From assembly GCA_947601845.1 (NCBI GenBank), contig CANQGH010000003.1:1-52459 (forward strand): a DNA stretch of 52,459 bases, read 5' to 3'. The DNA is from an uncultured Bacilli bacterium (GTDB lineage: Bacteria; Bacillota_I; Bacilli_A; RF39; UBA660). Positions 1-9,517 of this stretch are shown here, one piece after another (the stretch's first letter is position 1; the number at the start of each line of letters is the position of its first letter). The notes beneath the pieces are model-generated. The model saw only the letters and a list, made by a program, of their open reading frames with translations. It was not told the origin of the DNA and did no database searches. The translations under genes were made by a program, and so were the position numbers.

Positions 1-10
1 CCCTTACCAT
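1..10 (-). CDS. 5' end of a TasA-like adhesin gene (partial, runs off left edge)
   Basis: Only the first three codons (M-V-R) are inside the window. They and the upstream leader match, base for base near the start, the beginning of the large TasA-like gene at 50417-52168. This is therefore very probably the start of a paralogue lying to the left. As in that gene, an in-frame GTG three codons further on would be better spaced from the GGAG ribosome binding site than the ATG at position 10. The product cannot be judged beyond this homology. Confidence 0.5.
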
Positions 11-37
11 CTCCGTATATAGTTTATTCTATATACC

Positions 38-67
38 ATTATACCCCCCCCCCATTGGTTTTTGCAA
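38..67 (-). promoter_or_regulatory. Promoter with poly-G spacer
   Basis: On the minus strand, -35 TTGCAA (62-67) and -10 TATAAT (38-43) are separated by 18 bp. Ten consecutive bases of that spacer are G (C at 44-53 on the plus strand). Such a run is striking in an AT-rich genome, and slippage there would change the -35/-10 distance. The second copy has a 20-bp spacer. Confidence 0.75.
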
Positions 68-68
68 G

Positions 69-97
69 AAAAAAATACTAACCTAAGGCTAGTATTT
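69..97 (-). terminator. Intrinsic terminator of the M29 aminopeptidase gene
   Basis: A 10-bp stem (74-83 with 87-96, one G-U pair) with a 3-nt loop is followed on the minus strand by a T run. It lies just downstream of the stop at 117. Confidence 0.8.
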
Positions 98-116
98 GAC
101 ATCTTTTAAGTAATTT

Positions 117-1232
117 TTATTTTAAATCATAATTCAAATGTTTCAATTCTTCTAAAACAAATAAGCCATCTTTTCTAATTAATTTATCATCAAAATACAA
201 CTCTCCTCCACCATACTCTTTCCTTTGAATTAAAACTAAATCCCAATGAACAGTAGAATCATTACCATTATAGCTTTCCTTGTATGCTGCTCCTGGAGTA
301 AAGTGGATACTACCAATAATCTTTTCATCATATAAAATATCTCCCATTGGATTCAAAATTTTAGGATTTAATCCTAAAGAAAATTCTCCAATGTATCTAC
401 TTCCTTTATCGGTATCAAATATTTCATTCAATTTAACGTTTTTGTTCTCTTCACTACAACTAGCTTTAATTATCTTTCCATCTTTAAACTCTAATCTAAT
501 ATTGCTGAATACTTCGCCATTATAAGTACTAGTCGTATTATAAGTAATTACCCCATTAACACTAGTCTTAACTGGAGATGTAAATATTTCTCCGTCAGGA
601 ATATTACTTTCCCCAACACAAGGTATAACCGGTAATCCTTTAATAGAAAAACTAATATCTGTTCCATTCCCAGTAAGCCTTACCCTATTAGTTTTTTCCA
701 TTAAATCTTTTAGAGGTTTAATATCATCCATCATCGCTTGATAATCAATTGTCATAACCCTTAAAGCATACTCTTTAAAATCATCATATTTCATTTTAGC
801 TTTAAAACTATCAACATATGATGGATAATTAAGTAGGACCCAACGCCTACCATTAACTAATTTATTATGAATAGAATAAGTCTTTTTATTTATTTCATCT
901 CTAATATTATTAGGGATATTCTTAGATTCATAATCATTTAAGTTATACTTAATATTAATAAAACAATCAAAATGATCTAATTCAAATTGTTGATATTCCT
1001 TAATCAAATCAATACGTTTAGATGTTGTTTTCTCTTTTAAGACATTATTAATGACTGGATCATTATAATTAGTAAAGACAATTCCTTCTTTGTCTACTAT
1101 TTGATTAATCAATTCCTTAATTAGATCATTTGCTTCTACTGATTGATAAGTTATTAAAACTTTATCATTTTTTTTGACCCTAAGCGAATAATTAACTATT
1201 GTTTCTGCTAATCTTTTTATTTTTTCTTCCAT
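117..1232 (-). CDS. M29-family (AmpS/PepS-type) aminopeptidase
   Basis: Metal-dependent cytoplasmic exopeptidase that releases N-terminal residues from peptides. The about 371-residue product matches the usual length of family M29. The C-terminal half shows the expected metal-ligand pattern: GESNIPDGE (two acidic ligands), GEFSLGLNP, HFTPG and HWD. The start is taken at ATG 1232 because AAGGGTGA lies five bases upstream; an in-frame GTG at 1241 overlaps that site and is less likely. The gene is monocistronic, with a terminator at 69-97 and a divergent neighbour at 1286. Substrate preference cannot be read from the sequence. Confidence 0.9.
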   Translation of the reverse strand: MEEKIKRLAETIVNYSLRVKKNDKVLITYQSVEANDLIKELINQIVDKEGIVFTNYNDPVINNVLKEKTTSKRIDLIKEYQQFELDHFDCFINIKYNLNDYESKNIPNNIRDEINKKTYSIHNKLVNGRRWVLLNYPSYVDSFKAKMKYDDFKEYALRVMTIDYQAMMDDIKPLKDLMEKTNRVRLTGNGTDISFSIKGLPVIPCVGESNIPDGEIFTSPVKTSVNGVITYNTTSTYNGEVFSNIRLEFKDGKIIKASCSEENKNVKLNEIFDTDKGSRYIGEFSLGLNPKILNPMGDILYDEKIIGSIHFTPGAAYKESYNGNDSTVHWDLVLIQRKEYGGGELYFDDKLIRKDGLFVLEELKHLNYDLK

Positions 1233-1285
1233 ATTCTTCACCCTTATCCTTATTAAACATAAGATACTTTGAAGGAGGATATCTC

Positions 1286-1543
1286 ATGTATTCAAATTAT
1301 AATATGCCCAATTTTAATCGAAATATGCCTAGAAGAGGTTCTAATAGGCCAAATAACGGTGACCGCTTTGGTGGAGGATTTGTCTTTCCATTTGTCTTAG
1401 GCGGTATTACTGGAAGTCTTTTAACAAGACCTAATTTCTATGGACCAATACCACAACCATATCCTTACCCATATCCATATTCCCCATATTATCCATATCA
1501 ACAACCATACCAAACCTACTCTGAAAATTACTACTATTATTAA
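1286..1543 (+). CDS. Small Tyr/Pro/Asn-rich protein
   Basis: An 85-residue protein with an excellent ribosome binding site (GAAGGAGG, 1271-1278, seven bases before ATG). The N-terminal third is Asn/Arg-rich. A short hydrophobic Gly-containing segment (FVFPFVLGGITGSLL) follows, then a C-terminal run of Pro-Tyr dipeptides ending in four Tyr. Composition resembles small coat or surface proteins of Firmicutes such as YPY-rich spore-coat peptides, but this is composition only and no family is recognised. It is one of the few plus-strand genes and has its own terminator. Confidence 0.75.
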   Translation: MYSNYNMPNFNRNMPRRGSNRPNNGDRFGGGFVFPFVLGGITGSLLTRPNFYGPIPQPYPYPYPYSPYYPYQQPYQTYSENYYYY

Positions 1544-1570
1544 AAGAGCCTTTAAGCTCTTTTATTTTAT
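1542..1570 (+). terminator. Intrinsic terminator of the small Tyr/Pro-rich gene
   Basis: An 8-bp perfect stem (AAAAGAGC/GCTCTTTT) with a 6-nt loop is followed by ATTTTATT. It overlaps the convergent gene's stop codon at 1562. Confidence 0.8.
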
Positions 1571-2767
1571 TACTTCTAATAAATTATTAACTTCATTAAC
1601 TAAGTTAGCATTATTTGTTTGATACTCATCATCAAACAAATAACTATATCGAAATATCGAAAATCCACCATAATTATTTAAATTTCTACTTATTAAGATT
1701 TGTTTTTTGATAATATCATTATCATCAATCCATTCATTACTTCCACCTTTAGCATAATTATCTATATTTCCTGATTTATATAGTCCTAGAGCAGGAATAA
1801 TCTTAACATTATCTACTTTAATTAAAGAGTTCCACATACTAGCTGTTTCCATAAAAGGCATAACTTCATTCATAAAACCAAAATATATTTGAGGCATAAT
1901 ATAATCAATATAGCCTTCCTCACTTAAAAACTTCTTGGTATCTACATAATTAGAATCATAATTATTATTGATATTTCCTTCTGGTGATATACCAAATAAT
2001 ACCTCTTCATCTATACTTTTGATAGTTTGATAAACTTCTTTGACTAGCATTGAAACATTATTTAACCGGTAATCGCTTAAAGTAAGTGTACCACCATTAT
2101 TTATATATTCTTGATAGTTTGCTAAATCAATCGTATCATCAGGATAAAAGTAATCATCAAAATGAATACCATCAACATCATAATTAGTTACAATTTCTTT
2201 TACTCCATCTACTATTAATTGTCTTATTTCACTACTTGCTGGGTTATAGAAGATACCAACTCCATCAATTACCTTAACATGGTTAGTATTTAAGTATTTA
2301 TAGGCTGGATTATTAGGGGATATGGAGGAAGTATCGGTATTACCTCTAATTCGATAAGGATTAATCCAAGCATGGACTTCAATATTTCTTTGATGAGCTT
2401 CATCTATAAAATATTGCAAAATATCGTAATCTAAAGGATCTCCTTCCTTTGCTACTACCGAACTACTAGATGGAAATATTTTACTTCGATAGATGGCATC
2501 AGAGAAAGGTCTAACATGAAGAATAATCATATTAAAATTATTATCATGTAAATTATCTAGCATTTTTCTTATATTGGTCTTACTAGTATTACTGTCTTTT
2601 CCTTTGACATATTCTTCTAATTCGATATAAGAAATAAACACACTTCTCTTTTCATCTTTAGTATTTAATGATACAGGAATGCCATCTTCTTTAATTATCT
2701 TTTTATTTCCCATAACAAAAAAAGTAATAACAACAAAAATTATTACTACTATTATTAATTTTTTCAT
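1562..2767 (-). CDS. GHL10-type glycosyl hydrolase-like protein (YngK-like)
   Basis: Extracytoplasmic TIM-barrel protein of the GHL10/DUF187 family, proposed in the literature to act on cell-wall or other glycans. The N-terminus has a single hydrophobic segment (about residues 3-20) that serves as signal or anchor. Family hallmarks follow: an FISYIELEEY start of the barrel, IILHVRPFSDAIYRS, HAWINPYRI, and VDGIHFDDYFYP with the likely catalytic Asp residues. The start is taken at ATG 2767 after a weak GGTG site; an in-frame TTG lies at 2779. Length (about 400 aa) fits the single-domain form. Substrate unknown. Confidence 0.85.
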   Translation of the reverse strand: MKKLIIVVIIFVVITFFVMGNKKIIKEDGIPVSLNTKDEKRSVFISYIELEEYVKGKDSNTSKTNIRKMLDNLHDNNFNMIILHVRPFSDAIYRSKIFPSSSSVVAKEGDPLDYDILQYFIDEAHQRNIEVHAWINPYRIRGNTDTSSISPNNPAYKYLNTNHVKVIDGVGIFYNPASSEIRQLIVDGVKEIVTNYDVDGIHFDDYFYPDDTIDLANYQEYINNGGTLTLSDYRLNNVSMLVKEVYQTIKSIDEEVLFGISPEGNINNNYDSNYVDTKKFLSEEGYIDYIMPQIYFGFMNEVMPFMETASMWNSLIKVDNVKIIPALGLYKSGNIDNYAKGGSNEWIDDNDIIKKQILISRNLNNYGGFSIFRYSYLFDDEYQTNNANLVNEVNNLLEVIK

Positions 2768-2809
2768 TAGCTTCACCAATTAATTATATGAAGCCAAAAA
2801 TGATTTATT

Positions 2810-3856
2810 CTATTTATCTTGATTGTCTATATCGGTGATAAACATACTATCACCAAAGGAAAAGAAACGATATTTTTGTTCTACGGCTTCCTTATAAGCA
2901 GCTAAAACTTTTTCTCTTCCTGCTAAAGCGCTAACTAACATAACGAGAGTTGACTTTGGTAAATGAAAATTAGTGATTAAATTCTCAACTATTTTGAACT
3001 TATATCCTGGGTAGATAAAAATATCTGTCCAGCCACTACATTCTTTTAGATGGCCATATTTATTCATGACCGTTTCCAAAACTCTTACCGTAGTAGTACC
3101 AACTACTACTATTTTTTTATTATTTTCTTTAGTTTTATTAATGATATCAACCGTATTTTTACTTATAGAATAGTATTCACTATGCATTTTGTGTTCTTCA
3201 ATATTGGAAGTGTTGACTGGCCTAAAGGTACCTAAGCCAACATGTAAAGTAACACTTACTATATTGACTTTTTTCTTTTTTATGTTTTCTAATAATTCTT
3301 CAGTAAAATGTAATCCTGCCGTAGGAGCAGCTGCACTACCGATCTCTTTAGCATACACTGTCTGATATCTATTCTGATCTTTTAACTCTTCATGAATATA
3401 AGGAGGAAGTGGCATCGTTCCTAACTTATCTAATATTTCATATAAAATACCATCATAAATTAATTCCATATGTCTAATACCATCTTCATAAATACCTACA
3501 CATTTAGCTTTCAATAAGCCATCGCCAAAAGAAATAACCGAACCTAATTTTACTCTTTTAGCAGGTTTAGATAAACACTCCCAAGTATTATCATTAATAT
3601 TTTTCAATAATAATATTTCAATTACAGCATTAGTATCTTCCTTAGTACCAATTAACCTAGCTGGGATAACTTTAGTATCATTTACTACTAACGTATCACC
3701 TTCATTTAAATAATTAATAATATCATGAAAATGTTGATGTTGCACTTTTCCTGTTTTTTTATCTAATACTAGTAGTCTTGATTCATCTCTTTTGGCTAAA
3801 GGAACTTGAGCAATTAACTCTTCAGGTAATTCATAATCAAAATCTTCTAATCTCAT
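2810..3856 (-). CDS. queA: S-adenosylmethionine:tRNA ribosyltransferase-isomerase
   Basis: Transfers the ribosyl moiety of SAM to 7-aminomethyl-7-deazaguanine in tRNA, giving epoxyqueuosine. The protein is full length (348 aa) and starts with the typical [17 protein letters not shown]. Other hallmarks are LPPYI, the [17 protein letters not shown] motif, [10 protein letters not shown] and [10 protein letters not shown]. It overlaps ruvB by four bases (ATGA), the classical ruvA-ruvB-queA order. No queuosine-responsive leader is visible, because expression appears driven from the ruvA promoter. Confidence 0.97.
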   Translation of the reverse strand: MRLEDFDYELPEELIAQVPLAKRDESRLLVLDKKTGKVQHQHFHDIINYLNEGDTLVVNDTKVIPARLIGTKEDTNAVIEILLLKNINDNTWECLSKPAKRVKLGSVISFGDGLLKAKCVGIYEDGIRHMELIYDGILYEILDKLGTMPLPPYIHEELKDQNRYQTVYAKEIGSAAAPTAGLHFTEELLENIKKKKVNIVSVTLHVGLGTFRPVNTSNIEEHKMHSEYYSISKNTVDIINKTKENNKKIVVVGTTTVRVLETVMNKYGHLKECSGWTDIFIYPGYKFKIVENLITNFHLPKSTLVMLVSALAGREKVLAAYKEAVEQKYRFFSFGDSMFITDIDNQDK

Positions 3857-4890
3857 GCTTCATCATCTTCCTGTTCCAAATCAAACAAAGTTCCTTGTCT
3901 ATTATTAATATTTAAATGTTTATATCCTAAATCTGTAAGCATTCTACCACGAGGAGTACGTTTAAGCAATCCTCTTTGTAATAAGAATGGTTCACATACA
4001 TCTTCAAGAGTCGATACTTCTTCACCAATCATACTAGCTAATGCTTCAATTCCGACTGGACCACCATTAAACTTAAAGGCTATTGTCTTTAATAATAAAT
4101 AGTCAGTCTCATCTAGTCCCATTTCATCAACTTTTAATTTTTCTAAAGCCATCTTAGTAAGTTCTTTCGTAATAACTCCATCACCCATAACTAAAGAGAA
4201 ATCACGAACACGTTTTAATAAGCGATTGGCAATTCTAGGAGTCCCTCTACTTCTACTAGCAAGTTCTCTAGCCGCATCATCTTCTATTTCCACTTCTAAT
4301 ACTTTAGAAGTCCTTTTAATAATATCAAATAATTCTTGATCAGTATAATATTGTAATTTAGCAATAATACCAAAACGATCTCTCAAAGGACTAGTTAAAT
4401 CTCCCGCCCTAGTAGTAGCACCTACTAAAGTAAATGGTGGTAAATTAATTTTAATATTTCTACTATTACCTTCACCACCAACAATAATATCTAAAGTAAA
4501 GTCCTCCATTGCTGGATATAATATCTCTTCAATATATGATGGCATTCTATGAATTTCATCAATGAATAAAACATCACCCGGCTCCAACGAAGAAAGAATA
4601 GCTGCTAAATCCCCTGATTTTTCAATAGCAGGACCACTAGCTGTCTTAATGTTAGTACCTAATTCATTGGCAATAATATAAGCAAGTGTCGTTTTTCCTA
4701 AGCCTGGAGGCCCATACAATAATACATGGTCTAGACTTTCCTCACGCATTTTAGCTGCTTCAACAAAAACTTTAATATTCTCTTTAACATCTGCTTGTCC
4801 GATATAATCTTTGAATAAAGTTGGTCTTATTGTCTCTTCTTTAATATCCGTTGCTAATTTATTGCTACTTAATATATCTTCCTTCTCCAT
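3853..4890 (-). CDS. ruvB: Holliday junction branch migration ATPase RuvB
   Basis: Hexameric AAA+ motor that drives branch migration with RuvA. Walker A GPPGLGKT and Walker B DEIH are intact, and sensor motifs GATTRAGDL and LRDRFG are present. The C-terminal winged helix ends in the typical [14 protein letters not shown]. Length (345 aa) is normal. AGGGGG precedes the ATG. It lies 12 bp after ruvA in the same operon. Confidence 0.98.
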   Translation of the reverse strand: MEKEDILSSNKLATDIKEETIRPTLFKDYIGQADVKENIKVFVEAAKMREESLDHVLLYGPPGLGKTTLAYIIANELGTNIKTASGPAIEKSGDLAAILSSLEPGDVLFIDEIHRMPSYIEEILYPAMEDFTLDIIVGGEGNSRNIKINLPPFTLVGATTRAGDLTSPLRDRFGIIAKLQYYTDQELFDIIKRTSKVLEVEIEDDAARELASRSRGTPRIANRLLKRVRDFSLVMGDGVITKELTKMALEKLKVDEMGLDETDYLLLKTIAFKFNGGPVGIEALASMIGEEVSTLEDVCEPFLLQRGLLKRTPRGRMLTDLGYKHLNINNRQGTLFDLEQEDDEA

Positions 4891-4902
4891 ATAAACCCCC
4901 TA

Positions 4903-5460
4903 CTATTTCAAAAGTAACTTTAAAGCTTCCTTAACTTGATCCTCTATCGATAGTTCATTATTTACCTTAGGTATAATAGTTTTAAATTCTTTTTCTTTAT
5001 AACCAAGTCCTTTTAATACTTCAATTAATTCTTCATAACTATTATCCTTAAGCTCTAAAGTAGATACTACACCCATTTTTCCTTTTAAATCCAAAATAAT
5101 TTGTTTGGCAAGTTTATCCCCTATTTTAGGAAATTTCCTTAAATACAATAAATTTTCACGTTCAATAGCATCAATTACTCCCCCAACAGAACCTGTTGCT
5201 AAAATAGGTAGTGTCATCTTAGGACCTAATCCTTTAACACTTATAAGTTTCAAAAACAATTCTTTTTCTTCGATGGTCTTGAATCCATATAAAGATAACT
5301 CATCTTCTCTTACTAATTGATATAAGTAAACTTTATATTCACTACCTTCCTGAAAAGAATATGGATTAGGTGTATATATAATATAACCTATACCACTACA
5401 TTCTAATACTATATAAGTACTGTTAACATTAGTTACTTTTCCTATAATATAATCGTACAT
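4903..5460 (-). CDS. ruvA: Holliday junction DNA-binding protein RuvA
   Basis: Tetrameric junction-binding partner of RuvB. It has an N-terminal OB-like domain starting MYDYIIGKV, two helix-hairpin-helix motifs (LISVKGLGPKMTL; LRKFPKIGDKLAKQIILDLKGK) and a short C-terminal domain that contacts RuvB. The 185-aa length is slightly short but normal for low-GC Firmicutes. AAGGTGA precedes the ATG. It is the first gene of ruvA-ruvB-queA. Confidence 0.96.
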   Translation of the reverse strand: MYDYIIGKVTNVNSTYIVLECSGIGYIIYTPNPYSFQEGSEYKVYLYQLVREDELSLYGFKTIEEKELFLKLISVKGLGPKMTLPILATGSVGGVIDAIERENLLYLRKFPKIGDKLAKQIILDLKGKMGVVSTLELKDNSYEELIEVLKGLGYKEKEFKTIIPKVNNELSIEDQVKEALKLLLK

Positions 5461-5478
5461 ATCTTCACCTTCTTAAAT

Positions 5479-5507
5479 ATTATAACATGCTATACGAAAG
5501 GGAACAA
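5479..5507 (-). promoter_or_regulatory. Sigma-A-type promoter of ruvA-ruvB-queA
   Basis: -35 TTGTTC (5502-5507) and -10 TATAAT (5479-5484) with a 17-bp spacer, directly upstream of the ruvA ribosome binding site. No obvious GAAC-N4-GTTC SOS box overlaps it. Confidence 0.65.
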
Positions 5508-5518
5508 CTTGTTTCCTT

Positions 5519-6721
5519 TTATGAATTAACAAATGTTGCCACGGTATTAGCGCTATAAGTAATAAAGCTATTACCTAATTTATCATGATATTTAATATAA
5601 CCCCTTGCAAAATAATGTTCCATGCTCTTAATATCTGTTTTACGAATAGCAAAAATATTACCTAATTCACAACTATTATTAGATTTACCTATCATAGCAC
5701 CTCTAGTATCTAAATCAATATTAACATTAGTAGCGTTATTATTTTTTACTATTACAGCCCCACACTCATCAACTATATAATTACTATTATCAGGATATAT
5801 TGTCATCAAATTCCACATTAAATATTTTTTATCATTGTCCATAACGACACTAGCATCATCATTAATAACAATAGTAGGTTTTGAATCAAAAACAATATTT
5901 TGACTAGAATAATTACCACTCTTATTGATTACACCAGCCACATAACTCTTATTATAAATAACAAAGCTTCCATAATATAATTTATCATCTTGTGAAGGGA
6001 AAGAAATATAACGGAACATTCCATTAAGATCTTTAGCATATTCAGAAGATATAACTTCATTATTATATTTTAAGACTCCATTATTAATAGTTACTTCTTT
6101 ATTATAAATATTAGTATCTATTTTTGTAATCATATCACTATATATTTTATGAACATCCGCTTTAAATTCATATTCTACTGTTAAATCTCCAGATACAGGT
6201 ATAAGTAAAATATTCTTATCATCTTCTTTAGTATCACTACTTACTTCATAAATAGTACCATCTACATATAAGCTATCAATGTTAGGAATTCTATTGATAT
6301 TAGTTAAGTTACTCTCTCCAAAAACAATAGAATCGATATTTAATTCTTTTTCGTTAACAATAGGTATTCCTCTTTTTGAAGTATCAATACTTGCAAAATA
6401 ATAATCATAATATGTACCTTTATTTACTACGATTATGTAACTATAACCATCTTTGAAAGAGCCGTATGGCGAAGGTTTATTGACATTTAAATTAGATAAT
6501 GGCACTAGTAAAGCTTGATTATTAATAGGAATCTGCTTATATTCTAATTTATTAATTGATGTTTTTACATTCTCAATATATTCCTTAGCAATTTCTATAT
6601 ATTTTTCTTTTTTATTGTTACTAACATATGTCGTAATTTTAGGAATAACTAATATGCCAATTATACCTATAATGAATATAATTGACAATAATTTTATTTT
6701 TATAATTCCTCGATTATTCAT
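5519..6721 (-). CDS. Pilin-like N-terminus fused to an unknown ectodomain (no conserved Glu5)
   Basis: A 400-residue protein. The N-terminus NNRGIIKIKLLSIIFIIGIIG...IPKI aligns without gaps to a type IV pilin leader and transmembrane helix. However, the residue matching the conserved Glu at +5 is Lys, and the leader is only four residues long. The following IEIAKEYIENVKTSINK resembles the amphipathic pilin helix. The rest is a beta-rich, Asn/Tyr/Asp-rich domain I do not recognise. It follows divIB by 13 bp at the end of the murG-murB-divIB run, behind an AAGGGTGA site. It could be a surface protein retained by its TM helix or a minor pseudopilin; no assembly ATPase or prepilin peptidase is in the window. 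Confidence 0.65.
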   Translation of the reverse strand: MNNRGIIKIKLLSIIFIIGIIGILVIPKITTYVSNNKKEKYIEIAKEYIENVKTSINKLEYKQIPINNQALLVPLSNLNVNKPSPYGSFKDGYSYIIVVNKGTYYDYYFASIDTSKRGIPIVNEKELNIDSIVFGESNLTNINRIPNIDSLYVDGTIYEVSSDTKEDDKNILLIPVSGDLTVEYEFKADVHKIYSDMITKIDTNIYNKEVTINNGVLKYNNEVISSEYAKDLNGMFRYISFPSQDDKLYYGSFVIYNKSYVAGVINKSGNYSSQNIVFDSKPTIVINDDASVVMDNDKKYLMWNLMTIYPDNSNYIVDECGAVIVKNNNATNVNIDLDTRGAMIGKSNNSCELGNIFAIRKTDIKSMEHYFARGYIKYHDKLGNSFITYSANTVATFVNS

Positions 6722-6734
6722 TATATCACCCTTT

Positions 6735-7418
6735 TTACCCTTTTATTTCAAAATGATTTCCTGAGTCTAAATATAAAATACCTTTTTTGCCATCTAAATT
6801 TGGATAAATTTCATTATATTTATTAATAAGATTAAATCTCGTTATAGTTACATATACATAATTGCCGTCATTCATATACAACAAAAATCTTTGTTTATCA
6901 TAATCGTTAGGGCTATATTCTATCTCTGATATTTCATTTCTAATTGAAACTGGTACTTCTTGCATACATTTAATAAATGCACTATAAACTGTATCTGGAA
7001 CATAGTTTAATAGAATTGGTATCCTGTGGGCAGCATCTTCTAAGGATATTTCTTTATCGATATCAACTACCACTTTATTATCACTAGCTTTTATAAATAA
7101 TAAGTCGTATTCTTCGATCTCAATGTTTACTACCGCCAATAAGCTTTTTGTTACTTTTACATTTTTTACATAAGCATTTTGTTTTATTTTTTTCTTAATA
7201 TGTGATGATGTAGTTTTTAAAAAACTAGGATAATTTTTAATACCTGCTAGTTCAATTATTTGTTCATCAGATAGTAATTTATTACCAGATATGTAAATAT
7301 TTTTAATAGGGATTTTCAAAAAAAAGGATACAAGAAAAAACGCTATTACGATGAATAGTAAAAAGATTAAAAAAGGAATTATTTTTATTTTGGTTTTTTT
7401 CTTGATCTTTTTAGACAT
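6735..7418 (-). CDS. divIB: Cell division protein DivIB/FtsQ
   Basis: Single-pass divisome protein that links FtsL/DivIC to septal wall synthesis. It has a Lys-rich cytoplasmic start, one TM helix (about residues 13-35), then a POTRA domain (IPIKNIYISGNKLLSDEQIIELAGI) and a beta domain. It lies directly after murB (3-bp gap), consistent with the Firmicutes division/cell-wall gene order. Length (227 aa) is at the short end of the family. Confidence 0.88.
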   Translation of the reverse strand: MSKKIKKKTKIKIIPFLIFLLFIVIAFFLVSFFLKIPIKNIYISGNKLLSDEQIIELAGIKNYPSFLKTTSSHIKKKIKQNAYVKNVKVTKSLLAVVNIEIEEYDLLFIKASDNKVVVDIDKEISLEDAAHRIPILLNYVPDTVYSAFIKCMQEVPVSIRNEISEIEYSPNDYDKQRFLLYMNDGNYVYVTITRFNLINKYNEIYPNLDGKKGILYLDSGNHFEIKG

Positions 7419-7421
7419 ATT

Positions 7422-8330
7422 CTACTCCCAATTTACAAATTCTTGCTCTATTTTTAAATCAATATCATATCTATCTTTAACAGCCTCTTTAGTAAATTCA
7501 ATTAATTCTTTAATGTCGCTTGCTTTGGCATTACCAATATTAATAATAAAGTTAGCGTGTTTCTGGCTTATTTGTGCCCCACCCTTAATTAAGCCTTTCA
7601 AACCAATATCTTCGATTAGCTTACCAGCAAAAACATCTTCTTTAGGATTACGAAAGACAGAGCCCGCTGAAGGATACTCTAGAGGTTGAGATTCAATACG
7701 TCGCTTTTTTCTTTCACTATTTACTTTATTAATCTCTTCCTTATTACCGTGAACTAAGCCAATCGTAGCTTCCAAGCAGATATAATCTCTATGAGTTTGA
7801 AAAAAAGATGAACGATAATGGAAATTAAGTTCTCTATTAGCCATAGTAATTACTCTATAATCTGGAGTTAATACTTTAACTTTTTTAACAATGTATCCCA
7901 TATCGCTTTTATATGCTCCAGCATTCATGTAAATAGCTCCACCAACTGTACCAGGAATACCAGAAGCAAACTCTAATCCTGCCAAAGATTTCTTGGCAGC
8001 CAAAAGTGATAATTTCATTAAAGAGTAGCCGGCTTCAACTCTAATAACTGTATCTTTGATTTCAATATTATTAAAGTTATCTAATTTTATAATAACGCCA
8101 ATATACTCTTTATCACTAAATAAAGTATTAGAGCCATTTCCTAAAACTTTATATTGAATATTGTTAGTTTTTAAATATTTTAATAGTTTGATAAGATTTT
8201 TGGTATTATCTGGGTAAACGAAACAACTAGCTATTCCTCCCACTTTATATGTTGTATGATTTTTTAAGGGAACTTTTTCTAAAACCTTACCAACATTCAT
8301 GGCTTTTATTTTTTTTATGTGCTCATTCAT
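7422..8330 (-). CDS. murB: UDP-N-acetylenolpyruvoylglucosamine reductase
   Basis: FAD-dependent reductase that makes UDP-MurNAc in the cytoplasm. FAD-binding motifs VLGNGSNTLFSD and ASGIPGTVGGAIYMNAGAY are present, and so is the catalytic-site SAGSVFRNP. C-terminal GLKGLIKGGAQIS...FIINIGNAKASDI is typical of type II MurB. The start is ATG 8330, because GAGG lies seven bases upstream and this start gives a normal short overlap with murG; another ATG is at 8342. Confidence 0.96.
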   Translation of the reverse strand: MNEHIKKIKAMNVGKVLEKVPLKNHTTYKVGGIASCFVYPDNTKNLIKLLKYLKTNNIQYKVLGNGSNTLFSDKEYIGVIIKLDNFNNIEIKDTVIRVEAGYSLMKLSLLAAKKSLAGLEFASGIPGTVGGAIYMNAGAYKSDMGYIVKKVKVLTPDYRVITMANRELNFHYRSSFFQTHRDYICLEATIGLVHGNKEEINKVNSERKKRRIESQPLEYPSAGSVFRNPKEDVFAGKLIEDIGLKGLIKGGAQISQKHANFIINIGNAKASDIKELIEFTKEAVKDRYDIDLKIEQEFVNWE

Positions 8331-9417
8331 AATGATCCTCATCTACTAATTCTTTTATTATCGAATATATTTTAGAAGCACTATTTTTTACTCCTAAACT
8401 TTCACTATTCTTTTTCATTATATCATACTTTTGAGAATCTTTTAATATATCATTGATAGTTTTTATAAGTAAATTACTATTTAGATTATCTTCTTCAATA
8501 ATAATAGAAGCATTCTTTTTTGCTAATACTAAGGCATTTTTATATTGGTGATTATGAGTTACATAAGGAGAAGGTATTAAAATACTAGGAATACCAAGTG
8601 CTGTAACCTCAGCAATAGTTGAAGCCCCTGCTCTAGTAACAATCAAATCTGTTTTCTTCATCACACTCAACATATCATCTAAATATGGTACAACTTTAAC
8701 ATTTTTAGGAATATTAGAAATATTTTTATACTCATCATAATAACTCTTTCCCGTTACAAATAATACTTCATAATCTTCATCTTTAAAATTAGGCAATATT
8801 TCATGGAACTTATTATTAACTGTCATACTGCCTAGGCTACCCATTACAATTAAAACTAATTTTTTCCTATTAGAAAGATCATATTTACTCTTAAGAACTG
8901 GCTTAGCACTTATAACTTGTTCACTACGAGGGTTACCTGTAAAAATAGTTTTTTTAGGGTCAAAATATTGAATGCTATCTTCTAATGAAACTCCTATTTT
9001 ATCAGCTTTTTTACCTAATATTTTATTTGATAAACCAGGAATAGAATTCTGCTCATGTATAAAGGTTTTAATACCAAGTGAATGTGCAACCTCAATGACT
9101 GGTAACGTAATATAGCCACCTATTCCCAAAACAATATCTGGTCTAAATTCTTGCATTATTTTTTTTATTTTCTTTTTAGCATTTAAATAATTTTTTAATA
9201 CTTTAATATTTTTAAAAGGATTCTTACGATTTAACCCCATCATTTCTATACCTATATATTCAATTCCTTCGTTAGGTATAATTGTTGACTCCATTCTATC
9301 GGTAGTACCTATATATAAAATATCACAATTACGATCCATTTCTTTGATTTTAGATATAATAGCTAAAGCTGGGTAAATATGGCCACCTGTACCACCAGCA
9401 CTTACAATTACTCTCAT
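8323..9417 (-). CDS. murG: Lipid II synthase MurG (GT-B GlcNAc transferase)
   Basis: Adds GlcNAc to lipid I at the inner membrane face to form lipid II. The glycine-rich SAGGTGGHIYPALAI at the N-terminus, IHEQNSIPGLSN, and the C-terminal donor-binding VTRAGASTIAEVTALGIPSILIPSP are all diagnostic. AGGAAGTGAT precedes the ATG. It heads murG-murB-divIB. A -10-like TATAAT lies just upstream with an imperfectly spaced TTGTCA. Confidence 0.97.
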   Translation of the reverse strand: MRVIVSAGGTGGHIYPALAIISKIKEMDRNCDILYIGTTDRMESTIIPNEGIEYIGIEMMGLNRKNPFKNIKVLKNYLNAKKKIKKIMQEFRPDIVLGIGGYITLPVIEVAHSLGIKTFIHEQNSIPGLSNKILGKKADKIGVSLEDSIQYFDPKKTIFTGNPRSEQVISAKPVLKSKYDLSNRKKLVLIVMGSLGSMTVNNKFHEILPNFKDEDYEVLFVTGKSYYDEYKNISNIPKNVKVVPYLDDMLSVMKKTDLIVTRAGASTIAEVTALGIPSILIPSPYVTHNHQYKNALVLAKKNASIIIEEDNLNSNLLIKTINDILKDSQKYDIMKKNSESLGVKNSASKIYSIIKELVDEDHYE

Positions 9418-9465
9418 CTAATCACTTCCTATTATATATTATACCATATAGAAGATGATGACAAA

Positions 9466-9493
9466 AGAAAAAAGAAATTACCGAAGCAATTTC
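9466..9493 (-). terminator. Intrinsic terminator of the giant pilin-like gene
   Basis: The minus strand reads a GAAATTGC stem, TTCG loop, GTAATTTC, then a T-rich run. It is just downstream of the stop at 9518. Confidence 0.75.
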
Positions 9494-9517
9494 CTTTTTA
9501 ATAGATATTTTTTATTA

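Larger units (their letters stand above)
1..97 (-). repeat. Terminator/promoter/leader module, copy 1 (copy 2 at 52159-52256)
   Basis: This segment holds a hairpin terminator, a -35 box, a poly-G spacer, a -10 box and a gene start in the same order as 52159-52256. Most bases are identical. The differences lie in the hairpin loop, the poly-G run and a few single positions. It marks duplication of the whole intergenic block in front of two paralogous surface-protein genes. Confidence 0.85.
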
